DNA of 58,555 nt from Streptomyces griseoaurantiacus (GTDB taxonomy: Bacteria > Actinomycetota > Actinomycetes > Streptomycetales > Streptomycetaceae). The stretch spans positions 1-58,555 of the forward strand of contig BNBP01000043.1 of NCBI GenBank assembly GCA_014656015.1, read 5' to 3'. Position numbers and translations under genes: made by a program. Position 1 is the first letter of the stretch. Each line of letters opens with the position of its first letter. Of this stretch, positions 51,452-58,555 are shown in pieces. A model generated the notes under the pieces. The model ran no database searches. It was not told where the DNA came from and was given only the letters and a program-made list of their open reading frames with translations.

Positions 51452-52164
51452 ACGATCACAGCGAGAACCTGGGCCGCCGCGGCTTCCTCACGGCCGTCGG
51501 CCTCGTCGGAGCGGCATCCGCCCTCTCCCTCGGATCCGCCTCCACCGCCGGCGCGGCCCCCCGGGCCGCTGCCGCCGCCGACGGCAAGGGCCGGCACTGG
51601 TCCGGCAGCCGCTCGGCGAACGGGTGGCCCGTCAAGGAGGGAGCAGGCCGGCCCGCCGGCATCGCGGTCCACCGCGTCGAGGGCTCGAACGCCTCGGTGG
51701 CCCTGCTGACGGGCGACGTGGCCACGGTCCTGCTCCACGTCACGCGCCGCTTCCACTACGAGATCCGCACCCTGGGGGCGGGACAGGTGCACGGGCACAC
51801 GGCGGACCGGTCCGTGCGCGCCGACCAGGAGTCGAACTACCTGTCCGGGACGGCCGTCGCCCTCTGCCCCGACCTCTACCCGGCCGGTGCGCGGGGCGGC
51901 CTCTTCCCGCACGAGGTGACCGTCGTGCGGGACATCCTCGCCGAGTGCCAGGCCGTGGTGCGCTGGGGCGGCGACGACCCGGTCGCACCGAAGGAGGGCC
52001 ACTTCCAGATCGACGTGCGGCCCGGCGACGCGGGGCTGCGCAAGCTGGCCGAGAAGATCGAGAAGTGGAACCGGACACCGGGGGAGGGCGCCGGCACGAT
52101 CGACGCGTTCACCCCGCGACGCCGCCGCGCCGCCGAGGCGATGCGCGCGCGGCAACGCGCCTGA
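51448..52164 (+). CDS. Tat-exported M15 peptidase-like protein lacking zinc ligands
   Basis: A 238-aa protein. A twin-arginine signal LGRRGFLTAVGLVGAASALS (residues 8-27) is cleaved near AGAAPRA. The mature part follows the M15 D,D-/L,D-peptidase layout: SNYLSGTAVALCP, then LFPHEVTVVRDILAE, VRWGGDD and GHFQIDV. Active relatives read SNHxSGTAxD; here the first zinc His is Tyr131 and the Asp is Ala138. Only the last His (His185) remains. It is likely a peptidoglycan-binding or regulatory pseudo-enzyme. GTG start overlaps the membrane-protein stop (GTGA). Confidence 0.75.
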   Translation: MNDHSENLGRRGFLTAVGLVGAASALSLGSASTAGAAPRAAAAADGKGRHWSGSRSANGWPVKEGAGRPAGIAVHRVEGSNASVALLTGDVATVLLHVTRRFHYEIRTLGAGQVHGHTADRSVRADQESNYLSGTAVALCPDLYPAGARGGLFPHEVTVVRDILAECQAVVRWGGDDPVAPKEGHFQIDVRPGDAGLRKLAEKIEKWNRTPGEGAGTIDAFTPRRRRAAEAMRARQRA

Positions 52165-52262
52165 GGGGCGGCGCCGGAGGACGGCCGCGGGGCGTCCGTG
52201 GCCGCCCCGGGCAGGGGCGGGGGCGGCGACGGACCGCGCGGGGGAAATGCGAGCATGGCCCC

Positions 52263-52952
52263 ATGGCTACACATGTGATCACCGGGGCCGGCTCCGGCAT
52301 CGGCGCGGCCGTCGCACGGCGGCTGCACGCCCGCGGGGACGAGCTCGTGCTGCACGCGCGGGACGCGGCCCGCGCCAAGGAGCTCGCCGCCGAGTTCCCC
52401 GGGGCCCGGACCCTCGTCGGCGACCTCGCCGACCCCGACCGGCTGTCCTGGGCCTTCTCCCACCAGTCCCTCCCCGACCGCGTCGACTCCCTGCTGCACA
52501 TCGCGGGCGTCCTCGAACTCGGCCCGGTCGGCGAACTGACCCCCAAGTCCTGGCGCCACCAGATCGACGTCAACCTGCTGGCCCCCGCCGAGCTGACCCG
52601 CCACTTCCTTCCGCAACTGCGCGTCGCCCGCGGCCACGTCGTGTTCGTCAACTCCGGCTCCGGCCTGAACGCCCACGCCGGCTGGGCGGCGTACGCCGCC
52701 TCCAAGCACGGGCTGAAGGCCCTCGCGGACGCCCTGCGCGAGGAGGAGCACGCGGCCGGCGTCCGCGTCACCTCCGTCTACCCCGGCCGCACCGCCAGCC
52801 CCATGCAGGCCAAGGTCCACCAGCAGGAGGGCAAGAGCTACGACCCGGACCGGTGGATCGACCCCGAGTCCGTCGCCACCACCGTCCTGATGTCCCTCGA
52901 CCTGCCCCGCGACGCCGAGGTCAACGACCTGACGGTGCGCCCGGGACGGTGA
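52263..52952 (+). CDS. Short-chain dehydrogenase/reductase
   Basis: A 229-aa classical SDR. Cofactor motif ITGAGSGIGAAVARRL at the N-terminus, DLADPD for the adenine pocket, LLHIAGVLELG (NAG-like), catalytic Ser in VFVNSGSGLNAH and the Tyr-Lys pair in WAAYAASKHGLKAL. HARD after the second strand suggests NADP preference. The hexamer GAGCAT ends six bases before the ATG and there is no ribosome-binding site. The 3' end overlaps the convergent AraC gene by 32 bp. Substrate unknown. Confidence 0.92.
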   Translation: MATHVITGAGSGIGAAVARRLHARGDELVLHARDAARAKELAAEFPGARTLVGDLADPDRLSWAFSHQSLPDRVDSLLHIAGVLELGPVGELTPKSWRHQIDVNLLAPAELTRHFLPQLRVARGHVVFVNSGSGLNAHAGWAAYAASKHGLKALADALREEEHAAGVRVTSVYPGRTASPMQAKVHQQEGKSYDPDRWIDPESVATTVLMSLDLPRDAEVNDLTVRPGR

Positions 52953-53889
52953 CGGGGACGGGGTCCACCGCCGTCGCCCTCGCGTACTCCGTCGGGGTCT
53001 GCCCGTAGCGGCGGCGGAAGAGGCGGGCGAAGTGGCCGCCGTCGGCGAACTGCCAGCGGGCGGCGACGTCCGCGACGCTCGCCCGCCGGCCGGTGGCCAG
53101 GAGCGCGCGGCGGGCCCCCTCGAGACGGCGCTCGCGGATGTAGGCGCTCAGGGAGTGCTCCTCGCCCGCGAAGGCCCGCTGCAGGGTGCGCACGGAGACG
53201 TTCAGTTCCCCGGCGATCACCGTGGGGGTGAGGGCGGGGTCGGTGAGCCGGCGGTCGGCGAGGTCCCGGGCGGCCTGCGCCAGCGCCGGCGACAGCCGGG
53301 GCTCCCTGTCGTCGGCCCCGCCCCGCACCACGGCCCGGGCCAGCTCGGCCAGGGTGTCGCGGGCGGCGTCGAGCCCGGCCGGCCCCAGGTCGTCCAGCAT
53401 CCGGCCCACCGTGGCGGCGTGCGCGGTCAGAAGCCGGGCCTCGGGGGTGTCGCCCGGGCCCGAGGCCGCCCTGTCCGGGCCGTGCCGGATCTCCGCGGCC
53501 GGCAGCACCAGAATCCGCACGGCGGACCCCGGCGAGGCCGCGAAGTGGGTCAGCCGGCCCGTCTGCACCAGCAGCCGTCCCGCCGGCACCGTGTGCTCGG
53601 TGCCGCCCGGCAGCCCGAACCGCCAGCTCCCCCGGTCGACGATCCACAGCCGTACGTGATCCTGCGAACCCACCGACCGGCCGTCCGTCCGCAGGTCGGC
53701 CGCGTTCTCGAAGCGGTTGAACATCGTGTCCCGCAGCCGGAAACCCCGCGAGCGCGCCCCGAAACCGGCGAGGGTGCCCCGGTCGAACGGCGCCAGCGCG
53801 AAGCCCTCGCCCATCCGGGACCGCCACGCGCGGGCGAAGTCGCCGAAGGCGCCGGTCCCTTCCAGGCTCACCGAGAGGCTGCCGTGCAT
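52921..53889 (-). CDS. AraC family transcriptional regulator
   Basis: A 322-aa regulator. The N-terminal AraC-binding-like domain (VRLWIVDRGSWRFGLPGG, GRLLVQTGRLTHF) is of the AraC_binding_2 kind. The C-terminal double HTH shows VIAGELNVSVRTLQRAFAGE, then YIRERRLEGARRALL and VADVAARWQFADGGHFARLF with RRRYGQTPTEYAR (about residues 225-310). ATG at MHGSLSVSLEG favoured because GGAAGGAAG lies upstream; a GTG 30 bases earlier has none. Divergent from the SDR-like gene at 54078, its likely target. Confidence 0.9.
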   Translation of the reverse strand: MHGSLSVSLEGTGAFGDFARAWRSRMGEGFALAPFDRGTLAGFGARSRGFRLRDTMFNRFENAADLRTDGRSVGSQDHVRLWIVDRGSWRFGLPGGTEHTVPAGRLLVQTGRLTHFAASPGSAVRILVLPAAEIRHGPDRAASGPGDTPEARLLTAHAATVGRMLDDLGPAGLDAARDTLAELARAVVRGGADDREPRLSPALAQAARDLADRRLTDPALTPTVIAGELNVSVRTLQRAFAGEEHSLSAYIRERRLEGARRALLATGRRASVADVAARWQFADGGHFARLFRRRYGQTPTEYARATAVDPVPVTVPGAPSGR

Positions 53890-54077
53890 GTTCTGGTGCT
53901 TCTTCCTTCCGCGTACCACTGCCGTCGCGGTTGTCGCGCATCTCCGGCCGGAGCTGTCGCATCGGTCCGCGACCCCGCCCCTGGGGCCCTCCTAGGGTTC
54001 GGACGACGGCGCGAAGAAGCACGCCGGTGCGCGTCCCCTGGCGCGCGCGAACCGGAACAAGGGTACGAGGTGGCGAG

Positions 54078-54803
54078 TTGAGCACGATCGCGATCGTCGG
54101 CGCGGGGCCGCAACTGGGCCGGGCGATCGGCCGGAGATTCGGCGCCGAGGGCTTCGACGTGGCGCTGATCGCCCGGGGCGCGGAGCGGTTGGGGGAGATC
54201 GCGGAGGAGCTGTCCGGCGAGGGCGTCCGGGCCGAGGTGTTCCCCGCCGACATCACCGACCGGCCCGCCCTGCACGAGGCGCTGACCGCCGTCGAGGACC
54301 GCCTCGGACCGGTGGAGGTGCTCGAGTACTCGCCCGCGCCGACCCCGGCCGACCTGCGCCGGGCACCGATCGTCGGGGCCGTCGAGGTCACCGTCGAATC
54401 GGTCCTGGCCCAACTGGACCTCTACCTGCTCGGCGGTGTCGCCGCGGTGCAGCACGTCCTGCCCGGCATGCTGGCACGCGGCTCGGGAACGGTCCTGGTC
54501 ACCAGCGGCGCCGGCTCCGGACCGCTCATCGCCCCGCACGTGGCGAACATCCAGATCGCCACCGGCGGGATGCGCAACTGGATCCTCAACCTGAACGCGG
54601 CGCTCGCCGGCACCGGCGTGCACGCCGCGCACATGGCGATCGCCGCCTACATCGGGCAGGGCGGGCATGCCTCCCGGCCGGAGACGATCGCCGGCACGCA
54701 CTGGCGGATGCACACCGACCGCACCGAGGCCGAAGTGCTCGTCGAGGACCTGCCGGAGGACTACCTGGAACGCGGTCTGGCGGACAAGTTCGGCGACTCC
54801 TGA
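54078..54803 (+). CDS. SDR-fold protein lacking the Tyr-Lys catalytic pair
   Basis: A 241-aa Rossmann protein starting STIAIVGAGPQLGRAIGRRF. Strands and VLVTSGAGSG match SDR enzymes, but where YxxxK is expected the chain reads ANIQIATGGMRNW, so the catalytic Tyr and Lys are missing. It may bind NAD(P)(H) without classical catalysis or use other residues. TTG start chosen: GAGG lies seven bases upstream and the fold begins at once; no ATG or GTG is well placed. Divergent from the AraC regulator. Confidence 0.82.
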   Translation: MSTIAIVGAGPQLGRAIGRRFGAEGFDVALIARGAERLGEIAEELSGEGVRAEVFPADITDRPALHEALTAVEDRLGPVEVLEYSPAPTPADLRRAPIVGAVEVTVESVLAQLDLYLLGGVAAVQHVLPGMLARGSGTVLVTSGAGSGPLIAPHVANIQIATGGMRNWILNLNAALAGTGVHAAHMAIAAYIGQGGHASRPETIAGTHWRMHTDRTEAEVLVEDLPEDYLERGLADKFGDS

Positions 54804-54873
54804 CCCGTCCGCCCGCCGCCCCGACCGGTGGGCGGACGCCGAACCCTTCCGCGCCAGGCTCTAGGCTTCCCGC

Positions 54874-55881
54874 GTGAGTGAGAACAGCCAGTTCAGGTTC
54901 GGGCCGGCCACCGGCGTCGGATCGATGCCCGGTGGTGACGCGCGGGAGGCCGCGAAGACCGTCACCGGGTCCTTCGAGGACTTCCCCTTCCTCGCCGAGC
55001 TGCCCGCGCGCGGGCCCGGCGCGGACATGATCGGCCGCACCGCCGGGATGCTCGTCGAGCTCTACGCCCGCGTGGAGCCCAGCGGCTGGCGGATCGGGGA
55101 CCGCCCCGGCCGGGACACCCGGCGGGCCCGCTCCTGGCTCCGCCAGGACCTCGACGCCCTGGAGGAGTTCACCCAGGAGTACCGGGGCCCCCTGAAGGTG
55201 CAGGCCGTGGGGCCCTGGACGCTCGCCGCCGCCCTGGAGCTGCGCAACGGCGAGGCCGCCCTCTCCGACCCCGGGGCCTGCCGCGACCTCGCCGGCTCGC
55301 TCGCCGAAGGGCTGCGGGCGCACCTGGCCGAGGTGCGCCGCCGGGTGCCGGGCGCCCAGGTCGTCCTCCAGCTCGACGAGCCCTCCCTCACCGCCGTCCT
55401 GCGCGGACAGGTCCGCACCGCCAGCGGCTACCGCACCCACCGCGCCCCGGACCGGCAGGTCGTCGAGGCGGCCCTGCGCGAGGTCGTCGGGGTCCACGAG
55501 GCGGGGCCCGTCCTCGTGCACTCCTGCGCCCCCGACGTGCCCTTCGCCCTGCTGCGCCGGGCCGGCGCGGCGGCCGTCTCCTTCGACTTCTCCCTGCTCA
55601 CCGAGCGTGACGACGACACGCTGGGGGAGGCGGTGGAGGCGGGGACGCGGCTCTTCGCCGGTGTCGTCCCCGGCACGGACGGCCCGTTGTCGGACCCTGC
55701 CGGTAGCGTCATGGGTGTCAGGACGCTGTGGCGCAGGCTGGGGCTGTCTCCGGGGCTTCTCGCGGACACGGTCACGGTCACCCCCGCGTGCGGGCTCGCG
55801 GGCGCGTCCCCCGAGTACGCGCGCCGGGCGCTGGCCCACTGCGCCCGGGCGGCGAGGTCCCTCGCGGACGACCCAGAGTAA
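54874..55881 (+). CDS. MetE-like (cobalamin-independent methionine synthase C-terminal fold) protein
   Basis: A 335-aa protein corresponding to one MetE-type TIM barrel. TGVGSMPGGDAREAAKTV at the N-terminus, QAVGPWTLAAAL, VVLQLDEPSLTAVL, and metal-ligand-like VLVHSCAPDVPF (His, Cys) and VTPACGLAGASPEYAR (Cys). The full-length enzyme has two barrels, so this is a core-type homologue whose methyl donor is unknown. GTG start: TAGGCT (54862-54867) ends six bases before it and no Shine-Dalgarno is present. It ends 15 bp before ligA and is probably co-transcribed with it. Confidence 0.87.
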   Translation: MSENSQFRFGPATGVGSMPGGDAREAAKTVTGSFEDFPFLAELPARGPGADMIGRTAGMLVELYARVEPSGWRIGDRPGRDTRRARSWLRQDLDALEEFTQEYRGPLKVQAVGPWTLAAALELRNGEAALSDPGACRDLAGSLAEGLRAHLAEVRRRVPGAQVVLQLDEPSLTAVLRGQVRTASGYRTHRAPDRQVVEAALREVVGVHEAGPVLVHSCAPDVPFALLRRAGAAAVSFDFSLLTERDDDTLGEAVEAGTRLFAGVVPGTDGPLSDPAGSVMGVRTLWRRLGLSPGLLADTVTVTPACGLAGASPEYARRALAHCARAARSLADDPE

Positions 55882-55896
55882 CGGGAGGACAACACG

Positions 55897-58092
55897 GTGG
55901 CCGGCGACAAGCAAGCCCAGACCACGGCGGTGCCCGCGCAGGCACGGGAGCGGCACGTCCGGCTCGCCGAGCAGATCGAGGAGCACCGCTTCCGGTACTA
56001 CGTGAAGGACGCCCCGGTCGTCAGCGACGCCGAGTTCGACCGGCTGCTGCGGGAGCTGCAGGAGCTGGAGGAGCGCCACCCGGAGCTGCGCACGCCCGAC
56101 TCGCCCACCCAGAAGGTCGCGGGCGCCTACGAGACGGAGTTCACCTCCGTCCGGCACCGTGAGCGCATGCTGTCGCTGGACAACACGTTCAACGACGAGG
56201 ACCTGGCCGCCTGGACCGAGCGCATCGCCAGGGAACTCGGCAGCCAGACCTACCACTTCCTGTGCGAGCTCAAGGTCGACGGCCTCGCCGTCAACCTCAC
56301 CTACGAGCACGGCCGGCTCACCCGCGCCGCCACCCGCGGCGACGGCCGCACCGGCGAGGACATCACGCCCAACGTGCGCACGATCGCCGAGATCCCCGAC
56401 CGGCTGCACGGCGAGGAGGTGCCGGACGTCGTGGAGATCCGCGGCGAGGTCTTCTTCCCGATGGAGAAGTTCCAGGAGCTCAACGCCCGCCTCGTCGAGG
56501 CCGGTGACAAGCCCTTCGCCAACCCGCGGAACGCGGCGGCCGGTTCACTGCGCCAGAAGGACCCCCGGGTCACCGCGAGCCGCCCCCTGCACATGGTCGT
56601 GCACGGCATCGGGGCCCTGGAGGGCTTCGAGGGCATGAGCCGCCTCTCCCAGGCCTACGACCTCCTGGGGAGCTGGGGTCTGCCCACCTCGCCCTACAAC
56701 CGGGTGGTCGAGGACCTCGCGGGCGTACGGGAGTTCATCGCCCACTACGGCGAGAACCGGCACTCCGTGGCGCACGAGATCGACGGGGCCGTCGTCAAGC
56801 TCGACGAGATCCCCCTGCAGGGCCGCCTCGGCTCCACCTCGCGCGCCCCGCGCTGGGCCATCGCGTACAAGTACGCGCCCGAGGAGGTCAACACCAGGCT
56901 CGTCAACATCCGCGTCGGCGTGGGCCGCACCGGCCGGGTGACGCCCTACGCGCAGGTGGAGCCGGTGACGGTGGCCGGGTCCGAGGTCGAGTTCGCCACG
57001 CTGCACAACCAGGACGTGGTCAAGGCCAAGGGCGTCCTCATCGGCGACATGGTCGTGCTGCGCAAGGCGGGTGACGTCATCCCCGAGATCCTCGGCCCCG
57101 TCGCCGACCTGCGCGACGGCAGCGAGCGGGAGTTCGTGATGCCCGCCGACTGCCCCGAGTGCGGCACCCCGCTGCGGCCCATGAAGGAGGGCGACGTCGA
57201 TCTGCGCTGCCCCAACTCCCGCGCCTGCCCCGCCCAGTTGCGCGAGCGGCTGTTCTACCTCGCGGGCCGCAAGTCCCTGGACATCGAGCACTTCGGTTAT
57301 GTCGCCGCCGCGGCCCTGACCAGACCGCTGGAGCCCGCCGAGCCGCCGCTGACCGACGAGGGCGACCTGTTCGACCTCACCATGGAGCAGTTGCTGCCCA
57401 TCAAGGCGTACGTCCTGGACCAGGACAGCGGGCTGCCCAAGCGCGACCCCAGGACCGGCGAGGAGAAGATCGCCACGGTCTTCGCCAACCAGCAGGGCGA
57501 GCCGAGGAAGAACGCGGTGTCCATGCTGGAGAACATCGCCGCCGCCAAGGAGCGCCCGCTGGCCCGCGTGCTCACCGGCCTGTCCATCCGTCACGTCGGG
57601 CCCGTCGCGGCCGAGGCGCTGGCCCGCGAGTTCCGCTCGGTGGACCGCATCGAGGCGGCGAGCGAGGAGGAACTGGCGGCCACCGAGGGCGTCGGGCCCA
57701 TCATCGCCGCCTCCCTCAAGCAGTGGTTCGCCGAGGACTGGCACCGCGAGATCCTGCGCAAGTGGAAGGCCGCGGGCGTCCGCATGGAGGAGGAGAGCAC
57801 CGGCGAGGACGAGGGGCCGCGCCCGCTGGAGGGCCTCACCGTCGTCGTCACCGGCACGCTCGAGCACCACACCCGGGACGGCGCCAAGGAGGCCCTGCAG
57901 AGCAGAGGCGCCAAGGTCACGGGCTCCGTCTCCAAGAAGACGTCGTTCGTCGTCGTCGGCGACAGCCCCGGATCGAAGTACGACAAGGCGATGCAGCTCA
58001 AGGTGCCGGTGCTGAACGAGGACGGGTTCGCCGTCCTGCTGGAGAGCGGACCGGAAGCCGCGGCCGAAGTCGCGCTTCCGACCGAGGAGTAG
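55897..58092 (+). CDS. ligA: NAD-dependent DNA ligase
   Basis: A 731-aa replicative ligase sealing nicks with NAD+. Domain Ia (EEHRFRYYVKDAPVVSDAEF), adenylation lysine Lys126 in CELKVDGLAVN, OB fold, zinc finger CPECGTPL plus CPNSRACPAQL, helix-hairpin-helix region (GVGPIIAASL), and a C-terminal BRCT domain (GLTVVVTGTLEHHTRDGAKE onward). An insert around residues 470-545 (PAEPPLTDEGDLFDL) is typical of Streptomyces LigA. GTG start after GGGAGGA. A terminator follows. Confidence 0.97.
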   Translation: MAGDKQAQTTAVPAQARERHVRLAEQIEEHRFRYYVKDAPVVSDAEFDRLLRELQELEERHPELRTPDSPTQKVAGAYETEFTSVRHRERMLSLDNTFNDEDLAAWTERIARELGSQTYHFLCELKVDGLAVNLTYEHGRLTRAATRGDGRTGEDITPNVRTIAEIPDRLHGEEVPDVVEIRGEVFFPMEKFQELNARLVEAGDKPFANPRNAAAGSLRQKDPRVTASRPLHMVVHGIGALEGFEGMSRLSQAYDLLGSWGLPTSPYNRVVEDLAGVREFIAHYGENRHSVAHEIDGAVVKLDEIPLQGRLGSTSRAPRWAIAYKYAPEEVNTRLVNIRVGVGRTGRVTPYAQVEPVTVAGSEVEFATLHNQDVVKAKGVLIGDMVVLRKAGDVIPEILGPVADLRDGSEREFVMPADCPECGTPLRPMKEGDVDLRCPNSRACPAQLRERLFYLAGRKSLDIEHFGYVAAAALTRPLEPAEPPLTDEGDLFDLTMEQLLPIKAYVLDQDSGLPKRDPRTGEEKIATVFANQQGEPRKNAVSMLENIAAAKERPLARVLTGLSIRHVGPVAAEALAREFRSVDRIEAASEEELAATEGVGPIIAASLKQWFAEDWHREILRKWKAAGVRMEEESTGEDEGPRPLEGLTVVVTGTLEHHTRDGAKEALQSRGAKVTGSVSKKTSFVVVGDSPGSKYDKAMQLKVPVLNEDGFAVLLESGPEAAAEVALPTEE

Positions 58093-58100
58093 CGGTTGAA

Positions 58101-58140
58101 GGCCACCCGTTCGGCGCATACCAGATGCATACGGGTGGCC
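58101..58140 (+). terminator. ligA terminator
   Basis: Perfect 10-bp arms GGCCACCCGT (58101-58110) and ACGGGTGGCC (58131-58140) with a 20-base loop, 9 bp after the ligA stop. Confidence 0.8.
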
Positions 58141-58321
58141 GGGTCGCATTCGGGCAACCGTCGTCGACCGCTGCCCGTGGAAGCCTTCAGCGGCCTACTG
58201 TTGAGATGTGCGCCTGCCGTGCCCCGCTGCGTGGTGGGTTTTTGGACGAGGTGCCGTCGGCAGTCGTCGCCGGCACCGGGCCGCGAACGCGTGGGCACCG
58301 CCGGCTGTGAGAGGGACGGGA

Positions 58322-58555
58322 ATGGAACCGACCGAGAGCGCCGCCCCGGACGCGCGGCTGCGCGTGCGCCGGATCTCCGGCGCGTGGCGCCGCGGAGCCA
58401 CCCGGACGGCGCGCTCCCGCGGCGCCGGGGCGATACCCGGCGCGGACTCCCCTCAGGCCCCGGGCACGTGGGGCCGCGCGGGCGCCCGGGGTGACGCGCG
58501 CGCGCCCGGCGCCACCGGGACCGGCGCCCCCGGCCCCGGAGCCGTGCCCGGGCAG
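58322..58555 (+). CDS. Partial gene running off the window (N-terminus only)
   Basis: An open frame of 78 codons beginning MEPTESAAPDARLRVRRISG with a good GAGAGGGACGGG ribosome-binding site; there is no stop before the window ends. The visible part is a disordered Arg/Gly/Ala/Pro-rich N-terminus without a domain. From memory, in S. coelicolor the gene after ligA encodes a GGDEF-EAL protein (RmdB). That is a guess from synteny and cannot be tested here. The preceding 58141-58321 holds no other gene. Confidence 0.55.
   Translation, partial: MEPTESAAPDARLRVRRISGAWRRGATRTARSRGAGAIPGADSPQAPGTWGRAGARGDARAPGATGTGAPGPGAVPGQ

Overview
The window is typical Streptomyces chromosomal DNA. It has very high G+C, strong GC3 codon bias, frequent GTG starts, many 4-base ATGA/GTGA gene overlaps and nearly no TTA codons. 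Several loci are Streptomyces signatures: an SseB pair, a SapA-like spore-associated protein, and the gcv/glyA, dpp, mnmA and ligA neighbourhood. I see no rRNA, tRNA, CRISPR array or intact insertion sequence, and no secondary-metabolite assembly line.

Layout. 0-8.6 kb: a crotonase, an HATPase regulator, a deacetylase-like plus beta-propeller lipoprotein pair, an autoregulated MerR gene, a small EF-hand protein, then leuA with a downstream ABC ATPase and a Leu-rich attenuator leader, divergent from a GntR regulator. 8.6-10.4 kb: a GH25 lysozyme without signal peptide, divergent from a protein that carries the LQRxAGNxA signature of extracellular contractile injection system (eCIS) cargo and a C-terminal domain I align to CD38-type ADP-ribosyl cyclases. 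10.4-15.3 kb: the glycine/serine operon gcvT-gcvH-glyA-sdaA read leftward from a tandem glycine riboswitch. 15.6-18 kb: a P-loop protein and two SseB paralogues. 18-27 kb: a five-gene oligopeptide ABC transporter followed by a secreted M1 aminopeptidase whose signal peptide contains a TTA (bldA-type) codon. Together these suggest extracellular peptide digestion and uptake. 28-33.5 kb: an MMPL exporter with a response regulator, a histidine kinase and an orphan-like LuxR protein that has a degenerate receiver.

33.5-40 kb: a TetR gene with twin operators facing two tiny membrane proteins, then cysteine desulfurase and mnmA (tRNA 2-thiouridine), separated by a TetX-like flavin monooxygenase/MarR pair and a peptidoglycan amidase. 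40-41.3 kb: a PIN-toxin/antitoxin module enclosed by a ~58 bp near-identical direct repeat that looks like debris of an HATPase regulator gene. 41.5-47.7 kb: TetR/hydrolase, a membrane protein with ChW-like C-terminus, a ketopantoate-reductase-like enzyme, a hydrolase, a DUF427 protein and a LOG-family protein. 48-52.2 kb: a SapA-like secreted protein, a 777-aa DUF1906 glycoside-hydrolase-like protein, a membrane protein and a Tat-exported M15-like protein that has lost zinc ligands. 52.2-58.6 kb: two SDR proteins around an AraC regulator, a MetE-like protein, ligA and the start of a further gene.

Two themes recur. First, many genes have a TANNNT-like hexamer exactly six or seven bases before the start codon and no Shine-Dalgarno sequence, which suggests leaderless mRNAs. 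Second, several proteins look like catalytically altered members of enzyme families (deacetylase, M15 peptidase, SDR, CD38-like domain) or have a degenerate receiver. The eCIS-type protein at 9415-10353 is the best candidate for something not yet described.
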